DNA from: Neokomagataea anthophila
GTDB lineage: Bacteria > Pseudomonadota > Alphaproteobacteria > Acetobacterales > Acetobacteraceae
DNA: 64,000 nt
NCBI RefSeq assembly: GCF_018122595.1
Contig: NZ_JAGRQH010000009.1
Coordinates: 1 to 64,000 of the forward strand
Reading direction: 5' to 3'
The notes beneath the pieces were generated by a model that ran no database searches, was not told the origin of the DNA, and saw only the letters and a list, made by a program, of their open reading frames with translations. The position numbers and the translations under genes were made by a program. Below are positions 25,781 through 33,500 of the stretch, in pieces; within the stretch, counting starts at the first letter, position 1; every line of letters begins with the position of its first letter.

Positions 25781-26407
25781 TTACGCGGCCGCTCCCACCG
25801 TTTCAGGCGGTGTGAGCTGTAAAACCATCAGAGTTTCTTGCTGTGTCAGGCACTCGAAGAGCGCCAAAGGCGCCGAGAAATCGACCTCCTCAAGATTAGG
25901 ATCTTTCGCGCGGTCAGACTGCTCCAACACCAACGCATCTCGCGCAGCAGAGACGACATGCGGGTCTAGTCTGCACACCACATCGGGGTCTTCCACTAAC
26001 GTTTCGGACCACTGTGTGAGATTAAGCGTGTGCATGATCTCACCTGTGGCCAAATCCATCAGGCATAACCCGCCACCAAACCCATCAGGACGGGCGCTTG
26101 AGCACGTCTCACTCCAACGTGCCACCCAACGCTGCGGGGCACACCATCCTTGGCGGGCGCAATGCTGCACAAACGCAAGAGCCGCATCGATGTTATTGGC
26201 ACCATCATCGGATAAACGCGCCCAGACATACGGGCTGTCTTGTCGTTCAATCGGCTCCAAAGCGCAATAATACGGCTCATCGGCCCCCGGTTCATCACAC
26301 TCAAAGCGCAGATTATGGTCGATTTGATAAAAAGTAGCGTTCTCCAGTGACGCCTGATCTTTAAACGGCAGATCAACCGCAAATTTGGTAAAATAATCGG
26401 CCATCAT
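25781..26407 (-). CDS. plasmid hypothetical protein (MADYF-type)
   Basis: The start is placed at MMADYFTKFAVDLPF (26407); the frame extends three codons further upstream. The 208-residue acidic protein opens with ADYFTKFAVDLPF, a beginning I associate with a widespread uncharacterised family on alpha- and betaproteobacterial plasmids, and has WVARWSETCSSARPDGFGGG in the middle, also typical of it (substrate-like tryptophan-rich core). No catalytic motif is evident. It follows the large ParB-like gene on the same strand. Confidence 0.6.
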   Translation of the reverse strand: MMADYFTKFAVDLPFKDQASLENATFYQIDHNLRFECDEPGADEPYYCALEPIERQDSPYVWARLSDDGANNIDAALAFVQHCARQGWCAPQRWVARWSETCSSARPDGFGGGLCLMDLATGEIMHTLNLTQWSETLVEDPDVVCRLDPHVVSAARDALVLEQSDRAKDPNLEEVDFSAPLALFECLTQQETLMVLQLTPPETVGAAA

Positions 26408-26448
26408 GGACCTCAACTTTCTTTGATTATCGCGTGTTATATGATTAT

Positions 26449-26478
26449 CCCTGAAAGAAATGATTCACTTTTTCAGGG
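26449..26478 (-). terminator. CCCTGAAA hairpin
   Basis: CCCTGAAA (26449-26456) and TTTCAGGG (26471-26478) form a perfect 8-bp stem in the gap between the ParB-like gene and the next minus-strand gene. The arm sequence matches the hairpin at 20269-20300, so both may be the same kind of terminator. Confidence 0.4.
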
Positions 26479-26548
26479 CACTGTGCTGTGCGAGGTTATG
26501 AGGCCGATGGTCGTTCGACCAACGCGTCTCATGTTGAGCAAAGCTTCT

Positions 26549-26666
26549 GTTCTTTTTTGCAAAAAAGAACCAAAAAACTCTTGTTTATAAGGGGAGTGCG
26601 TGTGCGGCACAGACGACGCCAAACGATCAGACGTCTTTTTGCTTCTTTTTCTTCCAGAAAAAGAAG
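26549..26666. repeat. two A/T-rich palindromes after the ParB-like gene
   Basis: A perfect 22-bp palindrome lies at 26549-26570 (centre TTTTTTGCAAAAAA). A second, with 11-bp perfect arms and a TCC loop, lies at 26642-26666 (CTTCTTTTTCT / AGAAAAAGAAG), 42 nt past the ParB-like stop on the minus strand. The second could terminate the ParB-like transcript; the first looks like a dispersed repeat. Confidence 0.5.
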
Positions 26667-26707
26667 ACCCTCGGCCCCGCCCACAGCACTGTCTCGCGTG
26701 AGAGGGG

Positions 26708-28615
26708 TTAGACCGTTACGATCTCAAAACGATCACCCATTACCGCTTTCATCGCTGCCAACGCCCCCGGGACAAACGGGATCTGGTCATCGGCCTCTTG
26801 TAGCGCATCTGCGGCCTCATCCTCTGCCCCGCTCACGCACACAGCGTCCCCACCGTCTTCGTCGTCACACGCTTCGTCGTCACAGGGTGCCAGCGCGTCG
26901 TCAGGGTCCAGCGCATCTTCCTCCAGAATGTCTTCTGGAGCGCCTGTCTCAGATCCGCACACACCCGCGTCACGGGCCGCGCGCTCAGCGTCGGCGCGCA
27001 GCGCGTCGCTCCATGCTGTTTTCGTGGACGCAAAACGCGCCACCTCCGGCACCCAATACCCGCCGCCTACCGCGTTGAGGACGGCAGCACGGGTCGCTTT
27101 GCCCGTATCCTGTGGTTCGAGAGTCAAAGCTTCAGCAACCGCCGTAATCCCGGCCTTGCTATAGGCTTTCAGAAAATCCTCATGGGCCATATGCGGCATG
27201 ACGCGATCAGCCTCGAACAGACAGCCCAGCAACAACGCGGCTTTGCCTGATCCAGAATGCGCGCTCACCTCGCAATTCATAAAGGACGCCAGCACAGCGC
27301 CAACCTGCGCACGGATGATGGTTTCATCCCGCACCAGATCACCCTCGGGGAAAAGCGTTTTCACCGCTGTTTTAACAGTGGTGTCTTGTCTCCATGATGT
27401 GCCCTCATCCCTAATATGAACATTATCGGCGTTTAGCGCCAAGAGAAGTGCTGCAATCAAAGTCCACGGGTCTTGCGCGACACACTGGCTGCGAATGGCT
27501 TCACGCAAGGCCGCACTGCGATACGTGCCTATCATCGCATGGCCCTTTTTCGTTAGCTCTGGGCGGGTTTTGGGCGCGTCAGTGTCCGAGAGAGACGGAT
27601 AACCGGTACGGCTGTGTTGCTCGGTAGGCGACACGTTATAAGCGCGTAGACGTTGCTCGATGATCGTCAAATCGCGCGGATTGAGGGCGTAGCCTACACA
27701 ATCGCCGTCTTCAGATGGCTGCCAGCTCTGAACGAGACGATAGCCCTCGGGGGCTGTCGCATGCCCATAGTCATCAACCCCCAATGCGGGAATACCTTCG
27801 GCATCGCGCTGCGCGAGCCACGCTCTTTGCGCTGCTTCATACGCCTCACCATCCAGCGTGTAGCGGCTTTCCGCCCCTGCGGGTGCAAAGAGATCCTCGC
27901 GCCACACAACACCATGCTTCTGGGCCAATACCTCATCAAAACGGGCATCTTCAGCACGGTATTCCTGACATTCCAACGCACGCGCCACCTGCCACCAACT
28001 CACGCTCTCATCGGGATCATCCGGGTTCAAACGGTACTGTGCCGGATCCTCGCCCTCTTCCACACTTTCGCTGAACAAATCACCCCAGATGTGAGCCTGC
28101 TCCTCCAACGAGGCCTGCGCGATAATTTTGCGCTGGCGTTGATCCGGGCCTCGCCCGATCTCAATGGCGTGCAAAATCGGTGGGTGCAAACGGGCCAGCA
28201 AGCATAAGCGTTTGAGATACGTCGGTGTGACCATCAGCGCGCTGCATAATTGCTGGTCGCTATAGCCCAACTCTTCACGCATCCGGCGCACACAACGCCA
28301 CTGATCCGTCTCCGACATCCCTTCGCGGATCATATTCTCACTGACCGCTACCAAGACATCCTCCGCCCCTGTGGGGCGCACCATCACATCAATGGCTTCC
28401 AAACCAGCATAAATCGCGGCATCCACGCGACGATGACCGGCCAATATCCTTAAGGTTCCATCAGGCATTTCGCGGACAACCGGCGGATGGATAATCCCCA
28501 CACGGGAAATATTCATGGCCAAGCGGCGACGGCTCTCTTGGGTAATCGCCGTTTTACGGGGGTTTTCAGGGTCGATCAGCAGATCTTTGGGATGAACGCG
28601 ACGGATCTCGGTCAT
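26708..28615 (-). CDS. large ParB/RepB/Spo0J-like nuclease-fold protein
   Basis: The 635-residue protein begins with a ParB N-terminal domain: RRVHPKDLLIDPENPR, RLAMNISRVGIIHPPVVREM, LRILAGHRRVDAAIYAGL and SENMIREGMSETDQWR, then the HTH-type YSDQQLCSALMVTPTYLKRL. The central and C-terminal parts are unlike partition ParB and end in a very acidic tail (DEACDDEDGGDAV). It is about twice the length of a partition ParB. Such large ParB-like proteins are typical of conjugative plasmids and are thought to act as DNA-binding or nuclease-like accessory factors, separate from segregation. A true partition pair (repA/repB) exists at 37-39.6 kb, so this protein is unlikely to be the main segregator. Confidence 0.85.
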   Translation of the reverse strand: MTEIRRVHPKDLLIDPENPRKTAITQESRRRLAMNISRVGIIHPPVVREMPDGTLRILAGHRRVDAAIYAGLEAIDVMVRPTGAEDVLVAVSENMIREGMSETDQWRCVRRMREELGYSDQQLCSALMVTPTYLKRLCLLARLHPPILHAIEIGRGPDQRQRKIIAQASLEEQAHIWGDLFSESVEEGEDPAQYRLNPDDPDESVSWWQVARALECQEYRAEDARFDEVLAQKHGVVWREDLFAPAGAESRYTLDGEAYEAAQRAWLAQRDAEGIPALGVDDYGHATAPEGYRLVQSWQPSEDGDCVGYALNPRDLTIIEQRLRAYNVSPTEQHSRTGYPSLSDTDAPKTRPELTKKGHAMIGTYRSAALREAIRSQCVAQDPWTLIAALLLALNADNVHIRDEGTSWRQDTTVKTAVKTLFPEGDLVRDETIIRAQVGAVLASFMNCEVSAHSGSGKAALLLGCLFEADRVMPHMAHEDFLKAYSKAGITAVAEALTLEPQDTGKATRAAVLNAVGGGYWVPEVARFASTKTAWSDALRADAERAARDAGVCGSETGAPEDILEEDALDPDDALAPCDDEACDDEDGGDAVCVSGAEDEAADALQEADDQIPFVPGALAAMKAVMGDRFEIVTV

Positions 28616-28659
28616 AAGTGTAGCCTTTAAAGTAGAGGGGGGAGGAGCGTGTTCGCGCT

Positions 28660-29052
28660 TTAATCACGCCAGCTAGCTGGACGCGGGGTGATGTGGCGTC
28701 GGTAATGCTCCACGTTCAGATTTTGCGTTGTAACGTGTAAGGACATCGTCCCTGTCGCGTGCTGCGTATCCGTGGCAAACGATGGTTCTTGTTGTGCCAG
28801 CACCATCTTGAGCAGGGTCATGACCACAGGATGCACATGGACCAGCGCGGCATTGTCCGCTGACACCGGCATCATGGGCGTGCAGGACGGCACAGGGGCC
28901 AGAGTGACCTCAGCATCAAGAAAATTGCCCTGCAGGGCCGTATACGTGACGTCGACCTTTTGAACGCCTAACGCTGTCAGGCTTGTGCAGAGATGCACTA
29001 ACACAGCGCGCAAGCGTGTCTCGGTCGGGTTCAGAGGAATGGAAGTGTTCAT
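28660..29052 (-). CDS. hypothetical protein
   Basis: The ATG at 29052 (MNTSIPLNPTETRLRAVL) is chosen because the upstream part of the open frame is inside GC-rich palindromic element copy 3. The 130-residue protein has TSLTALGVQKVDVTYTALQG and a His/Met-rich C-terminal part. No family is recognised. It lies 44 bp upstream of the ParB-like gene on the same strand and is probably co-transcribed with it. Confidence 0.55.
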   Translation of the reverse strand: MNTSIPLNPTETRLRAVLVHLCTSLTALGVQKVDVTYTALQGNFLDAEVTLAPVPSCTPMMPVSADNAALVHVHPVVMTLLKMVLAQQEPSFATDTQHATGTMSLHVTTQNLNVEHYRRHITPRPASWRD

Positions 29053-29097
29053 GGGGTCGTCTCTTCTTTTGTGACCCCTTCCGGCGACCGCGGCGTC

Positions 29098-29189
29098 GCC
29101 GTGCTGTGCAAGGGCGGCGCCTGCGCCGGGACCGCCCGGCCCGCAGCGCAGCGAGGACACGGACGGACCCACCCCTTGCACGGCACGGT
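29098..29189. repeat. GC-rich palindromic element, copy 3
   Basis: Arms 29098-29114 and 29173-29189 pair with about two mismatches. Over roughly 29075-29205 this copy is nearly identical to copy 5 at 35997-36126, including CGCAGCGCAGCGAGGACACG and CGGACGGACCCACCCCTTGC. A polypyrimidine tract follows at 29206-29250. Confidence 0.8.
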
Positions 29190-29255
29190 GATCCCGTGGT
29201 GCCCCCTCCTTTTTCCTGTCCTGTTGTGTTTTCCTATTGTCTTTCTAGGAAGCGT

Positions 29256-29615
29256 TTACGCGCGCCTTTTCACAGTTTGCACGGGCGGTTTCGGTGCATT
29301 GGCGACGGTAAACGCCACCAGATGCGTAGCACCCGTCCAACCGTCACAGCACAACAGGCGCTCAACACCATCGGAACAGCGCGCAATACGTCCATCAGCG
29401 CGGCCACGAGCCACGTCATCCTGCGTGAGGATGGGCTGCGCTTTTTTGGCCGTAAAATCAGCGATGGCCGCGTCTTTAGACGCATAGGGGCCGTGCCAGT
29501 CATTCCCATTGACAGGATACAGACCCACAGTCCGCAGCAAAGCCGTGCCATCCTCATAGGTGACGACTTCAACGGGTAGGCCGCACAGGGTCATGGATTG
29601 AAGGGTGTTCATCAC
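29256..29615 (-). CDS. hypothetical protein, paralogue of the 24405-24836 product
   Basis: The 119-residue protein carries PVNGNDWHGPYASKDAAIAD, LTQDDVARGRADGRIARCSD and LLCCDGWTGATHLVAFTV in the same order and spacing as the protein at 24405-24836. A Cys pair (LLCC) stands where the paralogue has LCYRH. No enzymatic motif is seen. It lies between palindromic element copy 3 and the gene at 29687, on the strand shared by the whole backbone. ATG 29612 is an equally possible start. Confidence 0.6.
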   Translation of the reverse strand: MMNTLQSMTLCGLPVEVVTYEDGTALLRTVGLYPVNGNDWHGPYASKDAAIADFTAKKAQPILTQDDVARGRADGRIARCSDGVERLLCCDGWTGATHLVAFTVANAPKPPVQTVKRRA

Positions 29616-29686
29616 GCAGCCTCATGGTGTTTTTTAAGGAGACAGACAGGCGGATCCGTCATACGAAACCCGCCTTCAAGCGGGTC

Positions 29687-30334
29687 TTAGGCCGCAAAAG
29701 ACAATTGCGAAGGCACACGCTTTAAAAGCGGTGCCGCCTCATGACAGGGCCCGGTGACATAGGCGCAATTGTAAATGGGCGCCTGACTCAAGCCGCGATA
29801 GGTCAAAAACAGCGCCGCCTCACGTACAGACCCTAACAGATCAAACCCGGTCCATTTGGGGGGCACAATCCCCTCTTGCGGCGGGTGCAGCGCCGTAAGG
29901 CGCGCAATACGCTCCTGACGCCACGCGCCATGCGGTTCTTCGTGCGCAACAATCGTGCCTGAACACGCTATGCCAAGCGCGCGCGCCGCGTCAGGAGACA
30001 CCGCCTTGGCTAAGGACGTGCGGCATTTGCGGATATAGGTTTCAGCCTGCGTGCGCGTCTCGCCAGAAAAGCGCATCCCGCCGCCCTCACACGACGCGGC
30101 CCATCCGACAATCTCGCGCATCACCTCCCAGTCTTGACCGGCCCCTATCAGGCTCCAATCCCGTGCACGGCGGCGACCTTGGCCTTCATAGACGTTGTTA
30201 TCGCCGCCTAACTCGAACAGCAAAAAGACGTCGTCGAAAAAATGCAGATCCTCATACCCGTCACCCTGCACGCTTTGCAGCTGTGTTAAATCCCAACGCA
30301 CGGCAATCAGGTCATAAATGATGCGATACGACAT
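29687..30334 (-). CDS. hypothetical plasmid protein
   Basis: The 215-residue protein (MSYRIIYDLIAVRWDLTQLQ ...) has an acidic N-terminal half (YEDLHFFDDVFLLFELGGDN), CEGGGMRFSGETRTQAETYI in the middle and TGPCHEAAPLLKRVP near the end. I do not recognise its family. A strong AAGGAGG precedes its ATG at 30334 on the minus strand, between it and palindromic element copy 4. It follows the large methylase-helicase gene and could be a small partner of it, by position only. Confidence 0.65.
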   Translation of the reverse strand: MSYRIIYDLIAVRWDLTQLQSVQGDGYEDLHFFDDVFLLFELGGDNNVYEGQGRRRARDWSLIGAGQDWEVMREIVGWAASCEGGGMRFSGETRTQAETYIRKCRTSLAKAVSPDAARALGIACSGTIVAHEEPHGAWRQERIARLTALHPPQEGIVPPKWTGFDLLGSVREAALFLTYRGLSQAPIYNCAYVTGPCHEAAPLLKRVPSQLSFAA

Positions 30335-30374
30335 GGCGTCGCCTCCTTTTTATGCGTGTTATCCTTTTGGCGAC

Positions 30375-30451
30375 GGCCTGCGCGGTGTGCTGGGGCAAGG
30401 CCGCGCGCAGCGCGCCCGGCCTGAGCCTTGCCGCAGCGCACCGCGCAGGCC
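30375..30451. repeat. GC-rich palindromic element, copy 4
   Basis: Arms of 26 bp at 30375-30400 and 30426-30451 pair with two mismatches around 25 nt. A pyrimidine-rich tract (30452-30510) separates it from the stop of the methylase-helicase gene. Confidence 0.8.
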
Positions 30452-30517
30452 AGCCCCGCCCTCCCTTTTCCGTGTTTTTGAGTCTGTCTTGTTATCTCTC
30501 CTGTCTTGTGGGGGCGC

Positions 30518-33500
30518 TTAGGCTGCCATGGTCTTGATCTGATCCTCGTGATCGACTGTTTCGTCCGTGTCACGGGTCGCATCTGCCGCCATATCGGCTT
30601 CTAAATCGGCCAGTTCCTGCTCTTTTTCAGCCAGCAAATCCGCCTCACGGAACGCCAACCCCAAACGGGATTGATAACCGGGTAATTTGGCCGTTGCCTC
30701 AGCCCGCAAACGCTCAGCATCCGCCAGTTCCACCTCAAAACGCAGCAGCATGTTTTCGATACGCGCCATTAAACCTAATGGTGTTGTCTCACGGTCATAA
30801 TCGACACCCAACATCCGCTCCCCTGCGGCGACAGCCAGTGTGGCCTCCCAGCTCTCTTCCCCATGAAAGCGGGTCTTCCAAGTCTCACAGACCAGATCAA
30901 ACCCACCCATCTGTCCGAGCACCCACGCGCCCTTCTCCCCCGCCTTCGCGGCTTTACGCAGTTCGCGCAGGACCCATGTCCCGGCATCACTGCGCTCAGA
31001 CAGCGCGCCCACGCTCCGCTCCAAACGAAACGCCTCACCACGGGTCGGCTGACGCTGCGCTATGGCCGCTGTGATCTGCGGGATCACCGTCTCTGCGGTG
31101 CGCTGATCACGCTCGGCGCGCTCAATCGCACGGCGAATATTGAACTGGTCATCATAATGCGCGGCTTTCAGACGATGCAGACGGGCCACTTCACTTTCCA
31201 GCCCTGATTTTTGCATCAAGCGCTCATCGCCTGACGCCAGAGCTTTGGCGAGGGCAAACTGATTGCCATTCTCGCCAATATCATCCAGACGGCGGATCGT
31301 TCGATCTCCACGCATCGCCAGTCCCAAGAACCGTTGCTTGCGCTCCAAAAGCTGCCAATTCGTCGCATCCACTGAGCCTTGGAGCGCATAGGCATAAATC
31401 TGAATCTCGGGGTTCTGATTGCCCTGTCGTTCAATCCGGCCTTCACGTTGGATGATGTCCGCCACCAGCCACGGCACGTCCAGATGGTGCAACGCAATCA
31501 AACGTTGCTGCGCATTCACCCCGGTCCCCATCGTCGCACTGGAGCCAATCAAGATCCGCTTACGGCCACTGTTCAACTCTTTGAACAAGGCCTGCTTGGC
31601 CGCACTCTTTTTGAAATGCTGCATAAACGCGATCTCATCACGCGGCACGCCCAGACGGATCAGTTCATCGCGGATCCAGTTATAGGCGGAAAACCCGCGC
31701 TTGCTCTGGGCGGCTTCCGTGCCCAGATCCGAGAAAATCATCTGCACCGCACCCGGCAACGCGTAGGGTTTTTGAGTTTCGGGGTCGGTATAACGCTGCG
31801 CGGAGGTGTCGCGCCAAATCCCGTACACGTTTTGGATTAGCAGATTAAGCTTATTGGTGGGGTCGTTCTCCCCCCATGGCTCCACAAAGCGCAGATCAAT
31901 GGCCGCATGGCGCGCATCATTAATCACAGAGAGGATAATATCATCCCCTTTCTTGGGCTTGCCAGAGCGTTCTTCAATCGCCGTGATCCGGCGTTGCAAA
32001 TCCTTCTGGTAAAACCGGAAATCCGCCCCACTCTCGGCCACCAAGATCTGCCGCTGTCCACCGCGTATCGCGGGCAGGGACACGTACTGGCGCAGATCGT
32101 CTTGTTGGACCACATCGGCAAAACTACGATACAGCGCCATCAGATCCGCGACATTCACAAACTCAGCAAAGCGACTGACCGGTTTATACAACCCACTGGG
32201 CTGCAATTCGAGTTCAGTGCGGGTTTCACCGAAATTGGCTGCCCATGCGTCAAACTCATGCAATCCGCGTTGTGTGAGCGCGATCAGATCCATGTAACGT
32301 TGCACATTGAACATCTCGCCCAAGGTGTTCGTAATCGGTGAGCCTGACGCCATCACCAACGCGCGGCCGGGATTGCGTTGGTCCAGATAGCGGGTTTTGA
32401 CGTAGAGATCCCATGCGCGCCCGCTCCCATTGGGGTCGATCCCTTTGAGGTCAGACTGATTGGTCGCAAAGGTGAGCTTGCGGAATTGCTGCGCCTCATC
32501 GACCAAGATCTGATCCACGCCCAGCTCACCCAGATGCACCAGATCATCCTTGCGGGCTTCCAAGCCGGATAACTTAGCCTCCAACCCTTCTTTGAGCCGC
32601 TCAATGCGCTTGCGTGAGAAGCGATCGGAACTATCCACCTTCTCCATCATGGTCTCAAAGCTGGCAATCTGATCGGCGATCATCTGGCGCTCAAACGCGC
32701 TCTCAACCGGAATAAACTTGAACGCATCATGGGTGATGATAATCGCGTCCCACTGCCCTGTGGCGGCCCGTGCCAGAAAGCGTCGGCGTTTGGCTTTGAC
32801 GAAATTGGTCTCATCTGCGACCAAAATCTTGGCGGTGGGGTAGAGCATGAGAAACTCACGCGCCATCTGCGCCAGACAATGCCCCGGCACCACAACCATC
32901 GCTTTCTGGATCAGCCCCAGACGCTTTTGCTCCATGACGGCCGCGCACATGGAGAAGGTTTTGCCGGAGCCTACGGCATGCGCCATATAAGTGCTGCCTG
33001 CGGTAATGATCCGCCACACCACGCGTTTTTGATGGTCGCGCAGACGAATAACGCTGCTCGCCCCCGGCAATTGCAAATGTCGGCCATCAAACTGACGCGG
33101 GACAAGATTGTTATACGTGTCGTTATACAGCCGCACCAAACGCTGTGCCCGCTCACCGTCTTCCCAGACCCACTGGCTAAACGCCTCACGCAACGCCATC
33201 AGCTTTTCTTTGGCGGCTTCGGTTTCACGGGCGTTCAGAATACGACGTTCACCATCTGCGTCGCGGATCGTATCGAAGATTTTGGGCGTGCTCTGGTTAA
33301 GCGCATCTTCCAGAAGGTCTTGTGCAGGGCGTCGTTGTGTTCCCCACGTCGAGGTCGCCTCGGCCTTGCCGTAAAACGGCGCTTTCTCCACGCTCCAGGC
33401 CGCGACTTCGGCAGTGTGCCAAACCTGGGCTTCAACCCCAATTTTTTCAGCAATGAAGGCTTCCACATCCGAGGCTGGCACCCACGGCGCACCCAAACGC

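Noticed and set aside
26488-27078. Plus-strand open frame of 196 codons
   Set aside because: It overlaps the A/T palindromes and the antisense of the ParB-like gene, is Arg/Pro-rich low-complexity and has no motif.
31379-32341. Plus-strand open frames of 144-153 codons
   Set aside because: They are antisense to helicase motifs of the methylase-helicase gene.
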